From assembly GCA_949130495.1 (NCBI GenBank), contig OX422208.1, positions 693,237,702 through 693,301,701 of the forward strand: a stretch of 64,000 bases of DNA, read 5' to 3'. Position 1 is the first letter of the stretch, and each line of letters begins with the position of its first letter. Positions 21,890-33,684 of this stretch are shown piece after piece. Origin of the DNA: Sambucus nigra (Eukaryota; Streptophyta; Magnoliopsida; Dipsacales; Adoxaceae). A program made the position numbers and the translations under genes. The notes beneath the pieces are model-generated. The model ran no database searches, was not told where the DNA came from, and was given only the letters and a program-made list of their open reading frames with translations.

Positions 21890-23180
21890 TGATATGGATG
21901 AGTGATGGTACTATGACATTTGATGCCTCCTCAAGCATGATAGGTAACCCCAAGGTACCAACAAGAAAGATCGAGCAAAACCTCCATAGGCTGGCTACCC
22001 AATACATTATCTACAATAAAGCACTGTTCAAGAAAAACTTTAATGGAACCCATTTGCACTATATCACAGGGGAAGACATTAAATAGATGATGCAAAAAAT
22101 ACACAGTGGGGAATGCATACCCCACATGAATGTCCATATACGCCATATACTTGCCAAGAAGAGTATTCGATAGGGTTACTATTAGACTAGTATGGTTCAA
22201 GATTAGACAACCTATGTTCATAGATTTCTTAAATGCCCACAATTTTCCAATCTCTAACACTTACCTCCATGGGACTTATACAATATGACCTCTGCCTAGA
22301 CGTTCTCTAGCTAGGGCATCGATATCATAGGGAAAGTCACCCCCAAAGCCTTCAATGGGAATGAGTTTATCCTGGTAGCTATTTATTACATCACCAAATG
22401 GGTCAAAGAAGAGTCCTATGAAGTACTGAATTCCAAAAAGGTGGCCAAGTTCATATGAGAGAACATTATATATCGATACGGGGTCCCACACGAGCTAGTG
22501 TAAAACAATGGGTTACATTTCGAGGCAAAAGTCACAGAATTGGTTGATAAGTATGGAATTAAGAGACAAAAATATTCTCCATACCAACCACAAACCAACG
22601 GTGCACTCGAAATTGCCAACAATAACCTCAAAGAAATCATCAACAAGATGGTCGAGAGTTGTTGAGATTAGGCCAATCTGATCCCTAACACCCTCTAAGG
22701 ATACCGTACTTCAGTCCGAGCAGCTATGGGTCTACCCCTTACTCTCTAATATATGACATCGAAGAAGTACTACTTGTTAAACTATAAATACCTTCACTAC
22801 GCATCATTCTTTAAAGTAAGGTCAATGAAGAAGACTGGCATCAGAGCAGTCTTAACGAGTTATCATTCTTAGACGAAAGAAGGCTAAAGGATTTATATTA
22901 TATACAGGGGTACCATTGTCGGATAGCAAGATCACTCAACAAGAGAGGAAAGGACCATGGTCTCCGAGATGGGGATTTATACCTCAAATAAATCATAGAA
23001 CCCATCTAGGACCCCAGAGGAAAATTTAAGCCAAACTGGAGTGGCCCCTACATCATGAAGAAGAGCCTGTCCAGTGGCGCTGCTATGCTCATGGACCTTG
23101 ATGGAAGAGATGGCCCGACCAGTCAACCTGGATCGTCTCAAGAAATTCTACCCCTTGTCCAAAATTTCAGTGCGCTATGG
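21890..23180 (+). pseudogene. TAT-A integrase
   Basis: In order: the LATQYIIYN region, a broken HHCC finger (about 22090-22240), GIDIIGK with the first catalytic Asp (about 22315), ILVAIYYITKWVKEESY, YGVPHELV (about 22480), the YQPQTNGALE block with the catalytic Glu (about 22600), and the C-terminal VNLDRLKKFYP region ending about 23155. In the second-Asp motif SDNG, Ser is a stop codon and Asp is Asn (22501-22509). At least ten stops are present. Confidence 0.8.
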
Positions 23181-25929
23181 CTCCTCTCATCTCCCTTCTA
23201 TTCTAAAAATAAAAAATTCTTCATTTCCCTTTACTCAGAACTACGTGGGGCGCCTAGTCCTCTAAAAAATACTTTTTGCTCTCAAAATGAAAATCATTTT
23301 TTTAAAAACGCCTAGAGGTACGTAGGTAACTCATATGATATACAAGGGCATGGACCCCTTCTTTTTCATAAAGTTCTATTATTTTTTTCTCTCTGAGAAC
23401 GACGGTTCATTTTATCATTTACGGGCACAAAAGGATTATGTATGCCTTAGCAATTTGTATAGATAATTAAAATGAAACACTCATTAAAAGGAACAATAAT
23501 ATAATTAAAATCCTTTTTTATTCCATTACGAGAAAATTCAATGCGATTATACAAAATAACAGCATAAGGAGTCAAACAACTACCCCCGCCTACCTAATTA
23601 TCCTAAGAACAAGCCAAACCAAATTGTTCCTAAACAAGATAACCAAAACCTTCCCAGATTTGTTCCTAACAAAACAAAAATGAACAAATTCATAACCAAA
23701 CACATGAAAGCTTCACAAATACCATCACATTCACCGTACCCACAGCTACAAGAACATATATCCCCATCATCATATACATCTTGAGGACCCTAAACTTCCC
23801 ATTCTTGCATGGAATATCGAAGGAACTCTATGGAACGATAAGCTCGAATCGGTCTAGGGAAAACCACTACGCCTCCCTCCATGGTGTTAAACATAGCATG
23901 CCATCTCTGCTCGGTCTCCTCGGATAATATCTTACCGACTACCCTCCTCCATAACCATTTCATATAGTCACTAGAAATATGTCAAACTCTTCCATAAAAT
24001 TAGGAAGGACGGGTCAACAACCGATGGCTCTCCCATAAAGATCCCAACTACATGCGCATTCCTTCCATCAAATCCTCCACGGGGAATAAGTCCAAGATAT
24101 GGTAGTGCAAAATCTTCTCCCATTCGACTTGACACGGGAGCCACCGGGGAAACTAAAAAGAATTATGCGGAGGCTAACTAATTGAACATTATAGTACTCC
24201 CCTCATTTTGGAATAGGATATAGCTCCCCACACTAGGGCACCGACCAGCACAAACATAGAGCCTAGGGCTCGATAAACTAATTTACTCAGTTCTCGATGT
24301 TAAGGCCAAAGATGATGATATAATGTCTGAAGAAATTCAACACATCTACCAATGGGTATTCAGGGGGGACCTCCAAACATAATACCTCCAAAAGCCACAT
24401 AAATAACATAATCGGTCCACCTCCCAAAAAATATGAACCTCCTTCTCGACATGCATTTTGACCATTCAGGGTCTCTGCCAGTATCACTCCCACCGGATTA
24501 CGACGATATGACATCCACATAGTAATTGCAAAAAGTTGAGGGTCCACCAATAGGTCCTCTATCACCAACAAGAGCCTCAAAGTTAGCCCTAAAGCAACAT
24601 CTCCAGCATTACCAACACCATTACAGTCTATTCGACACACCAGATTCAACACGATCTAATATAGCCAATAAGCCCCACTTTACAACTAAGCTTTTATTTC
24701 CTAATCCGTATACCAAAAAAGCCATCTTGGCCTTCCTCTATTCAACTAAAATTCTACGAAACTCATTTTTCCTACTTTTTCTCAAAATAAATCCCTTCAA
24801 ATGGGAAGATCTTTTTCAACCAAGCCTCCGAGGCCATCTTCAATCATATTCATTTCCAAAAAAACACACTTTTTTACTCTTTCTCAAAGTACAAACTCAG
24901 CAGCAAATTTAAGTGCATATAAAGTAAGCCCCTAAATGAAGATAATCAAACAAAATGTGCATCTCATTTTGCCTATTTTTAGTCTCTTTTCAGGTGGAAT
25001 GTTACTACGTCAAGGATGCAATATGGTCAACGCCGAGCTCCCCCGATCAATGATGAATCTACAAGAAGAAGCAAAATTGGATGTCACCTCATTTACCCCA
25101 CAACCCTCTATCTTAGGTACTAGATGTACCCAAACTCATGCACCATCAACTGCCTTATTTGTACATGCTGACCCATCACCCTCATATCCCCGGGAGCCAT
25201 CCCTCAAGATCATATACATCCCTTACAGAAATTGAGCAATCGTATTCAATGTCCCCAGTCCCGCCTTTGACGTCACCCTTAACTTACGATCCAACTCTAT
25301 CTAAAAACCCTCTCAATCAATCCCTAATATCTATTGAACCCCATACTGATCGGCACCTGCCTTTTCCCCTTCCCAAGATAGCCTAAAAGACTATACCATT
25401 GACAAATGACAACTCCTACAACCTACCGGTTGGCAAAACCCTTAAAATTTTGTACAAAAAATCCCAAAAAATGCAAGGAAATTCCAAACATTTCTCAAAA
25501 CATTCCTAAAAACACCAAATAAATGTTGGAACATTTCTTCGCCAAGAAAATCATCTTTCAAAATTCCCAATCCATAATAGGATTAATACCATATTTTTTC
25601 CAGCGCACCAAATCCCATTTATAACTCCCCAACGGAATCTCGAAAAACTTCATACTCAAAAATCAAATGATTCCTTAGCAGAGCTATCCATCTCCCCAAC
25701 AGGAAATACCAAATCAAACTTTTTCCCAGGCAAAGCTTGAAGTCCTAACCAAACATCTCTCCCCAATAACTCATTCCCAATAAAATCTCAAAACCTCAAA
25801 TCATCAACCATTCCCCTAAGCAGAATTTCCAGACTAAGAATTGCAGCTTCCCACCAACAAAGCTATCTCTTACTAAAATGACATAATACACGAACACATA
25901 TCTGTTCCCCAATAAAATTGAAGATTCCA
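23181..25929 (+). other. TAT-A 3' untranslated region
   Basis: About 2.7 kb between integrase and the tandem array. It is AT-rich with only short frames lacking motifs. Long 3' UTRs are normal for Tat/Ogre elements. I see no additional ORF, tRNA or inserted element with clear ends. Confidence 0.55.
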
Positions 25930-26680
25930 TGGGAGAGTTACATCAACTTAAGGTCCTCAAAATTGACCTTGAACCTCAGAATTGGTCGCTCTCAAATAAG
26001 GTCTGCAGAATTGGCCTCCACCCTCAAAATTGGTGGCTTCAACTTAAGGTCCTCAGAATTGACCTCGCCCTCAGAATTGGTCCCACCCTACTTAAGGTCA
26101 TCAGAAATGACCTCGACCCTCAAATTTGGTCACTCCCACTTAAGGTCCTCAGAATGAACCTCGACCCTTAGAATTGTTCGCTCCCACTTAAGGTCCTCAG
26201 AATTGATCTCGACCCTCAGAATTAGTCCCTCACACTTAAGGTCCTCAGAACTGGCTTGGACCCTCAAAATTGGTTTCTCCCACTTAAGGTCCTTAGAATT
26301 TATCTCAACCCTCAAAATTGGGCACTCTCACTTAAGGCCCTTAGAATTGACCTCGACCCTCATAATTGCTTCCTCCCACTTAAGGTGCTCAGAATTGACA
26401 TCATCCTTCAAAATTGGTTGCTCCCACTTAAAGTCCTCTGAATTGACCTCGACCCTTAAAATTGGTCGCTCCCTAGTCAGAATTGACCTTGACCCTCATA
26501 ATTGGTCGCTCATATCTTTAGGTCCTCAGAATAGACTATTTTTAGGTCCTTGGAATGGACATTGACCCTCAGAATCAACTATTCCCAGCATTACCTTAGG
26601 TCCTTAGAATCGACCTTGACCATCAAAATCGGTCATCCTCTTCCCTTATTGGTCCTTAGGATCAACCTCTTTCACAAAAC
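25930..26680 (+). repeat. 48-bp tandem array in TAT-A 3' UTR
   Basis: About 15 diverged copies of a 48-bp unit built on AAGGTCCTCAGAATTGACCT followed by CGACCCTCAGAATTGGTCGC and TCCCACTT. The unit has an internal half-repeat (CTCAGAATTG twice). Because 48 is a multiple of three, several frames on both strands stay open across it; these are not genes. A related 47-bp array in opposite orientation lies at 35690-36478. Confidence 0.9.
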
Positions 26681-26739
26681 ATCATGTGTTGTCTATGCGA
26701 TGGCTTTCACTTGTTACAAGCTCACCTGTTAAAGGGATC

Positions 26740-28818
26740 TATAGACACTACATAATAGGACCCCCTAAGTCTCTCATTAGGTCCCTTGCACTCACTATAT
26801 TTACTAAAAACCCTAGGTCATACTATAAGTAACGATCTAGAGGCCATCGAGTGCTCTCGTGCCCCATTTTACTCCGGTCAACTCCATAGTTAGAGAGAAA
26901 GCTCAATAAATCTTTAAAGGTCACTGAATACCATTTCCAAAGGTCTACCCCATGTGTAAAACAACATAATGTTCAGATGAATGATGCATTTTCCTCTAAA
27001 AATTGATTTAGAAGCCACCGAGTGCTCCCAAACTATGTTTGACCAAGGTCAACTCTTCATCTCAAATGAAAGTCTATGAATCTTTGAAGGGTATTGAAAT
27101 TCCTTTACAATGGTTAGCCCCATTAGCAAATCAGCCTTACGATAGGGACGGATGACCTATTTTACTTTGAAAGGTCACCAGGCATCTCCAGGCTCTATTT
27201 GACCAAATTCAACTCTCCGAACTAAGAAAAGGTCTTTGTAACAATGAAGTTCCTTGCATAACATTTACAACGGTCTTCCCCATACGTGATTCTGACTTAT
27301 GTTTGACGAACTATTCATTACCATCTGACGATCTCCATTCCAAAGCACCGACGAGCGCTTCTGAGCCCTGTTTGACACAAAGTCAACTCCCGGACCAGGG
27401 AGTATCTCCATGGAAATTTAAAGGTATCTAAATTAACTTTCTAACAAAATTACCCATGCATGATTTGGGTTTACTAATTGCATTCTACGATTATTTTTTT
27501 TAAAAAAATCTGCATAAGATTGTCGATTGGCAGGTCCTTTCCTTGCCAATCGACAGTGTGTCTAGGGTCACCTACCAATTGGTATGGATAGGGATATGTC
27601 GATCAGCAGTCCCCCTACCCTATATAAGGAGATCATGATATCACTTCCCAAATGGACCTCGGATCCATCAATATCAGTGATCTCAACGACATTCTTCTAC
27701 AATCAGCAAAGTTTCCTTGTGTGAAGTTCCTTTCCATCTTTAATTCCCATCATTTTCATACCCAATTTAGCAAAAATATCATTCTCTATCATCCAACATT
27801 CATCCAAACTTTCAAGGGAGTTCATCAAGGATCAAGATCAAGACTCAAATATCCAAAGAAGGTCCGAACATCCTTCTCTCTTTAAATTTCTTTTTTTTTC
27901 TCATTAGTTATATAACTTCTCAATTTAGCTTTTAGTATAGATCATAAACATTAAAATCTCATCCTTTATTAGTTATTCTTCCCGTACTTTATTTTCTATA
28001 AAAAATAAAGAAAATATGGTTACACTTATAAATTCCAACTTGATTATTAATCACATTTTCTCAAAACTAAAAATGTCTTTTCTACACACAGACACACACA
28101 CACATAATAAACTCCCGTTTCAATTTATGGGATAAACCCCACCCTTATGCCTTATGCGAACTACGTGGACTTTGATGCCTTTATAGGATACGTAGGTGTT
28201 TTTGGATAAAACCCGATATTCGAGTCCTATTTTCTAATTTTTCAATTTTCCAAATTTTCTTATTTTCATCTTCCCCTTATTTTATCCATACATTACTCAT
28301 ATATATCATATTTTTTATTCATACTTTTTCATTTTATCTAATATATATTATTGTTTGATTATAACGATCAATATCACGATAGGCGCATACACCATGTTTT
28401 CTAATTATTATACATTACTCATATATATCATATTTTTTATTCATACTTTTTCATTTTATCTAATATATATTATTGTTTGATCATAACGATCAATATCACG
28501 ATAGGCGCATACACCATATTTTCTAATTATTATTTTGGGAACATTCCTATGCATGACCTCACTCCATCCTTTCCATGATGCGAGTCGAGCGATTCTAATC
28601 TCCATTTATGTATACACATGCACACACTCCACGAAAAGTTTAAGAAAATAAGTAATATATGCCCATGAGAGATCAAAAGGGCAGAATCGATGCCCAACAC
28701 CTTTCCATTTCGTAACTTATCCCCAGAACCTTTGAACTATTAGTTTCGTAAGCTTCAGTTCGTCATTGATACCTCTCTCTCGAGGTGACGATATGCTATT
28801 TTACCTGTTTTTTGCAAA
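26740..28818 (+). repeat. LTR-B of the TAT-A family
   Basis: It begins TATAGACACTAC after an AAAGGGATC polypurine remnant (consensus TGTAGACACC as in LTR-C) and aligns with LTR-A in its second half. It closes TAT-A as 3' LTR but is followed by a PBS/5'-UTR block as a 5' LTR would be. It contains a short internal duplication near 28300-28520 (the ATATATTATTGTTTGAT...ATCACGATAGGCG block occurs twice). Confidence 0.82.
27521..27628 (+). promoter_or_regulatory. LTR-B promoter: 12-bp inverted repeat and TATA box
   Basis: TGTCGATTGGCA (27521-27532) and its exact complement TGCCAATCGACA (27544-27555) flank an 11-nt spacer. A weaker ACCAATTGGT copy and a further GTCGATCAGCAG copy follow, then TATATAAG at 27621-27628. 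Confidence 0.65.
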
Positions 28819-28986
28819 ATAGGTTTGCGAATTTATCCCTTTACATCACCCCACATCGACGACGATTGAAATTCTCCTATAAAAGAAAGGGATACCTTCT
28901 CACCCTCTCTGAGTGTGTAAGTAGTAGCGCCGAAACATCGAGATGGGAGGAAAAAGCCAAAGAGGAATGTCCATAACTTCCCTAAC
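28819..28986 (+). other. PBS-like and 5'-UTR block after LTR-B
   Basis: TTTGCGAATTTATCCC followed by ACATCACCCCACATCGACGACG matches the region after Sire-2 (17806-17840) and, inverted, the region beyond LTR-C. The PBS is decayed; the best-preserved copies (TGGCAACTCTATA, TGGAGACTCTATC) resemble the TGGCGACTC type reported for Ogre. Sequence of this family stops at the UEV1 retrocopy. Confidence 0.6.
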
Positions 28987-29004
28987 ATAACTATCCTGGC
29001 ATAA
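28987..29004. other. Putative target site duplication of the UEV1 retrocopy (left)
   Basis: ATAACTATCCTGGCATAA here versus ATAACAATCCTATCATAA at 29751-29768, identical at 15 of 18 positions. The right copy follows directly after the A-rich run. Confidence 0.5.
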
Positions 29005-29750
29005 GTGATCAGGCTTTAAACTACAGTCTTTTTCAGGAAGCTTAACGATCCCTCTATTATATTTTTTGTTTCCAAGACTCTTTATACCATAGTAATTCCT
29101 TTCAAGTTTGAATGCGGCATTGAATGGGATTATAAGGGCCAAGGGTTGTTGTTCCAAGGAACTTTAGATTATTAGAAGAAATTGACAGAGGAGAAAAGGG
29201 GATTGATGATGGAACTATTATCTATGGAATGGATTATGCGGATGATGTATACATGCAATCATGGACCGAGACTATAATTATTCCTCCCCATAGTTTTCTG
29301 ATCAGGATTATCTAGATACACCACCAAGAGTAAGGTTCCAAACCAGGATTAATATGAGTTGTGTTAAACAAGAATGGGTGTAGTTGAACCAAGTCATTTA
29401 CCAATGCTTGCTGATTGGGAAAGAGATCCCACAATGGAAGACATATTGACTCAAATCAAGAAAGAAATGATGTCTCGATAGAACTAGAAACTATCTCAGC
29501 CAACTAAAGGCAATGAAAACACACAAATAGATCAAAATGGACTAGTTCTAATGTGTTGTATTATGTAAGTGAGAGGTGCAACACATGAAATGTATATAAT
29601 TTATAAATTAACCAAACCAACATCTTAGTTTGGTGTGTTCAAAATATATGTTTGTATTCAAGAATGATTACCTATGTAAACATACTACTCGCACCTTAGA
29701 TTGTTTTATGTTTTAATGCCAAGAAATAAGTTTAATTCTAAGAAAAAAAA
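29005..29750 (+). pseudogene. UEV1: Processed pseudogene of a UEV1/MMS2-type ubiquitin E2 variant
   Basis: The plus strand at 29145-29568 reads as a plant UEV1 protein: [37 protein letters not shown], then after a gap [48 protein letters not shown] and a C-terminal CCIM before TAA. UEV proteins lack the E2 Cys and partner Ubc13 for Lys63-linked ubiquitin chains. Here a loss of about 15-20 codons after the TIIIPP segment, frame changes and two TAGs near 29475 disable it. No intron-like sequence interrupts it. A 3'-UTR-like stretch ends in an A-rich run at about 29741-29751, and imperfect 18-bp direct repeats (28987-29004, 29751-29768; 15 of 18 identical) flank it. These are the marks of a LINE-mediated retrocopy. 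The CCIM end suggests the UEV1A/B class with a prenylation-type tail. Confidence 0.82.
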
Positions 29751-29768
29751 ATAACAATCCTATCATAA

Positions 29769-31206
29769 CCACCTAACTGGACCCATGGCCTAGTTCAACA
29801 GATTAGGGACAAAACCCTAGCCCGAAAGCACACCCTGTATTGTGGATTGTTTGGATAAGAGATGCATATTCTAACTCTAATAACTTTAACAATTAAAAAT
29901 AACCATTGTTCAAATTCAATCAACATATAAATGAATTTTTACAATTTGTGTATAAGTTGTCTACCTAAATTCTAATCCCAAACATACTCGTAAATGAATT
30001 CTATTTACATTAACCCCATTACACGGTATGAAAACAAGTCGTGATGGTACCTTACTAAACCCATGACCATCCAAAGGATCTTAAACCCCTTCAAGCACAC
30101 TCGGACAAGGAAGGAGGATCCTTAGTTAACCTCTGACATTAGACATAGTGATATTTGGTTCCAAATATCTCTGATGCTACCCAATGATAAGCCATAGTAT
30201 TGTAACTGACCTCGATTGTGCCTCATTCCTCCTAAAGGGATCAATATTTTTAGAATATATTCTCAACTAAACTATGATGCCTCAACACCAAGGTTCTACC
30301 ATTACTGATGCCCAAAGAACACCTCAAACTCAAGAGGTATGACCACCTAAGGTTACCTATCCCTTATAACTGAGGTAAATCCTATCGAATCATGCCAAGG
30401 TCAATGTTGAAAAATCCCATGACGGTTCCCAAGCTATCATACCTTCAGCAACCAGTATGATGGGTAGGTGAAAAGAATAAAACTATTTAACCTACCGCCA
30501 CTACCCTACTCCACTTGCATTTAATACTCTTATTAAAATTTAATTCTACTAACAACCAGCTTACACCCCATGAAAATACTTTGGCCAATTCTCCACCACT
30601 TCACTTATACCCATAGACCTCAGGGATACCATAGCCATGATGTGATATTCTACCCATTACCTTTCTAGGTGTTTGTTTATAAAAGGAATGTTGTTGGATA
30701 TATTAAAGGTAACTAATCTCTAACATTATAAGAGAATAAGATGGTCAAGTAATCAGATTTTCATTGAATCAAGAGTTCTAATAATACACAAGTATTCTAC
30801 TTTTTATTACACACTCATAACCCACTGGTGTGAGTTTATATTCGTAACTTGGATAATTACCATCATTTACACAACTTGTATATTTTGTTGAGCCCTAAAT
30901 CGTTAATGAGGCACCCTTATAGAATTCAATTAGTTACTCACTATGGTAGTCCATATTGTTGAAGAAGTAACCAAGACTTCATACTCCCTTAGCCAAAGCT
31001 TAAGAGGTCTCATAGAGTATAATAGCGCATTTACAATCTAACAGACCAATACAACATCTTTGACATTAGATATTGGAGCCTAATCTGAGGTCCAAACCAC
31101 TTTGTATCTTTGTCTCACACCTTGACACTTTTATCCTCTTACCCGTCCGAGTTGCAGATGGCCGCACCTGTGGGTCTAAATTCACTTAGGATTTAAAAAC
31201 TCATCA
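29769..31206 (+). repeat. Probable LTR of TAT-2 (5' limit unclear)
   Basis: The right edge is set by CTCATCA followed by a PBS-like sequence at 31210. A TATA box (TTTATAAAAGG, 30676-30686) lies about 520 bp before that edge. The left limit could not be fixed: no TG start paired with a polypurine tract was recognised, so part of 29769-30600 may be something else. No gene seen. Confidence 0.5.
30676..30686 (+). promoter_or_regulatory. TATA box of the TAT-2 LTR
   Basis: TTTATAAAAGG stands in the position expected for an LTR promoter, about 0.5 kb from the LTR/PBS junction. Confidence 0.45.
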
Positions 31207-31209
31207 TTT

Positions 31210-31227
31210 TGGTGCCATTATTGGGAA
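31210..31227 (+). other. Primer-binding-site-like sequence of TAT-2
   Basis: TGGTGCCATTATTGGGAA follows an ATCATTT spacer and resembles the TGGCGCCGTT...GGGAA type used by many Tat/Athila elements. Compare the intact relative at 50417-50435 and the one at 63031. Confidence 0.6.
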
Positions 31228-33135
31228 TATCAAGTTATATTCCAATCAAATACATATATTGACCTCTTTAAAATTGCAACTAACACCGTTATGGATCACT
31301 TTTCCGAAGGAGTAGAAGCTTAAATAGAAAATCTCATCCTCGAAGGCTCCATCATGGAATTGCTAAACATGGACACCCTAGATTCACTTGATGAAAAGAA
31401 AGAGAAAAAGGGTGATCTTTCTAAAGCCTTGAACAAAACATGCATCGATGCGCAAGATCCAATAAAAGAAGTTCATATTGGGGCCGACCTCAACCTCTCC
31501 CTAAATATGTTATCTAGTTCCTAAGGTAAAATAAAGATGTCTTCGCCTGAATCCACTCCGACATAATCGGGGTGGAACCTCAAGTAATGGTCCATCACCT
31601 AAGTGTGGAATCAAATCGTAAGCCGGTGTAGAAAAAAAAGATGTTCTTTGGCCCAGGAAGGAATAATGCCACAACTGAGGAATTCGACAAACTTTTGGAC
31701 TTTAATATAATCCGAGAGGTCAAGTACTCATAGTGTCTTTCTAACATGGTACTTGTGCCCAAAGCTAACAAAAAATGGAGAAATGTGTTGATTTTACTAA
31801 CCTCAACAAGGTATACCCTTAGGATTACTATCCCCTACCTTGGATTGACACATTGGTACATTATATAGCAATCACGCACTCTTATCCTTCATGGATGATT
31901 TTTTTGGGTTTAACTAGATCAGGATGGTCCCCACTGATAAAGAAAATATGTCTTTCATCACAAACAAATATATTTAGTTTTATAAAGATACCTTTCAATA
32001 TAAAAATGCAAGGTCCTCTTATTAGAGTGTGGTGAACTCCATTTTCGAATGTCTCATTAGTAAGACCATAGAGGTCTATATTGATGATATGTTGGTCAAA
32101 ATATTATACAATCAATACCATGTTCAGAACCTCAGGGTTACCTACCCCATCCTCCAAAGGTACCAAATGAGCATCAACCCAAAGAAGTGTGCTTCTAGGT
32201 TGGACAGAGGGAAATTATGTGGGTTCATAGTCACTAGACAGGGTATTAAAGAAAATGTAAAGAAAATCCATGCCCTATTGGATATGAAGTACTCTAGAAC
32301 ATAGAATGCGGTCCAAAGCCTAGCCAAAAGAGTTTATACCCTCAGTTGATTCATCTCCAAGGAGATAAATAAGTGGTTACCCTCATTTTTAAAGGTCGAC
32401 TTTGAGTGGAATCCTGGGGATGAAGAATCTTTTCAGAACCTCAAGATGTATATAGGGTTTGGGCATCTACTAGCCCAAACAATCTTTGAGGAGGATTTGT
32501 ACCTATACATCATAGCCTCACCCACTACTATCGGCTCCGCTCTCATCAGGGAAGAGTTTAGGGTGTACTACCCATATACTATGTTAGTTAAGACTTACAG
32601 GGGCTAAAATAAAATTCCTAAGAATTGATAAGTCGAATTTCTACCTCATGTTCTTAACAAAATGATTAATTCCTTACTTCTAGTACCACTCCATCATGGT
32701 TATGACCTACCAACCCCTCAAATAGGTCCTTTATAGTCTAACAGCTCAGGTAGGCTTGTTAAATGGTCGGTAGAGCTGGGTGAGTTTAACATCAAATATC
32801 AACCTCATAGTGTTATCAAGGCAATGGCATTAAAAGACTTCATTTCAGAGTTTAGCAACCTGGAGTAAGTGAAAGAATAATCCATGAGCTAAGGTCATAA
32901 TGCTTTCCTAATGGCATAAACAATCCTTGTTCCAATAATTAGACCTCAGTTATCCTACATGGGTATTGCACATAGATGGCTCCTCAAATAGCTCAAGCAA
33001 TGGGGTTGGACCTCACTGAGAAACCCTGAAAGGAGGTACTATCTCTCTGTCTCTCTACTTTAAATTCAAAATCGTCTAATAATAAAATAGAGTATAAGGC
33101 TTGTTATTCTACCACTGACTTCCCAATTACAATCT
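31228..33135 (+). pseudogene. TAT-2 pol remnant: RT, RNase H and start of aRNH; gag and PR missing
   Basis: Soon after the PBS the plus strand reads RT sequence: MVHHLSVESN, EEFDKLLDFNIIREVKY, LVPKANKKWR, DFTNLNK (31570-31810), then a degraded middle and the catalytic box YIDDMLVK (32077-32100). RNase H follows: LSRFISKEINKWLP, ASPTTIGSALIREE, SGRLVKWSVELGEFNIKYQP and LKDFISEF (32330-32870). WVLHIDGSSNSS (about 32955) starts the archaeal-type RNase H, which ends by about 33135. Frames change often. Only about 300 bp separate PBS and RT, so gag and protease are deleted. It is a different Tat subfamily from TAT-A. Confidence 0.78.
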
Positions 33136-33480
33136 CAAAGAGTCAGTTAATTCATCCACGAGGAAAAAATTACTAATGCGCAAATGAATGATCTTATCCT
33201 AACATACCTAATGCGAAAAGTCTTCATAAGATATAAAAAGAGGTTCGACAAACGCCCATAAGATGGACATTTCAGTAATTGTCTAGTAGTAAGATAACTA
33301 TTAAATAACCCCACCTGGGCACCAACCAATAGATAGAATTTAAACCATTTACTAGAAACTTGTAAGACCAATCATCACTTAAGTCTTGGAAGGGATAAAG
33401 AAAAGTATTTGATGTACTAAATAAAGGAAATGAAGGATGAATAACCAAACGTATTTGATGGTTTAAATTCATATGTATAA
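33136..33480. other. Unclassified stretch between TAT-2 and TAT-C remnants
   Basis: AT-rich, with short frames without motifs. It separates a plus-strand Tat fragment from a minus-strand one and may contain their junction. Nothing else supported. Confidence 0.3.
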
Positions 33481-33684
33481 TATTAAGAGGCTTCTTGAAT
33501 AAAGGTATAGGTGTTTCCATCCCTTCCGATCCTCGCGGCGGGAGAGATGAAGAAGAGGGGGTGGGGGTGGGGGGTATCCCCTTCGTCTCAAGAGAATCTT
33601 GGTCCCGCGCATCCCTCTCGGGAGATATTCATCCGACGTCGATGATGAGTTGAAAAATGTAGATAGATAGAGTCTCCAGTCTAT
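33481..33684 (-). other. PBS and 5'-UTR block beyond LTR-C
   Basis: The minus strand reads TGGAGACTCTATC just beyond the LTR end (about 33669-33679), then ACTCATCATCGACG. These match the blocks after LTR-A (via 17802) and LTR-B. It includes a G-rich run (GGGGGTGGGGGTGGGGGG, about 33558-33575, plus strand). It ends abruptly at about 33480. Confidence 0.6.

Larger units (their letters stand above)
17807..26739 (+). mobile_element. Internal region of TAT-A, Ty3/gypsy Tat/Ogre lineage, heavily decayed
   Basis: The PBS/5'-UTR block seen after LTR-A resumes here. On the plus strand follow gag traces, protease, RT, RNase H, the additional archaeal-type RNase H, integrase, a long untranslated region and a 48-bp tandem array leading into LTR-B. 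The second RNase H and the satellite-like array before the 3' LTR are Tat/Ogre hallmarks. The coding part has dozens of stops and frame changes and is much older than Tekay-1 or TAT-NA. Confidence 0.82.

Noticed and set aside
25918..26565. Long repetitive frames on both strands (LRSSELTSTLKIG-like units)
   Set aside because: Translation of a 48-bp tandem repeat. The period is divisible by three, so stops are avoided in several frames at once.
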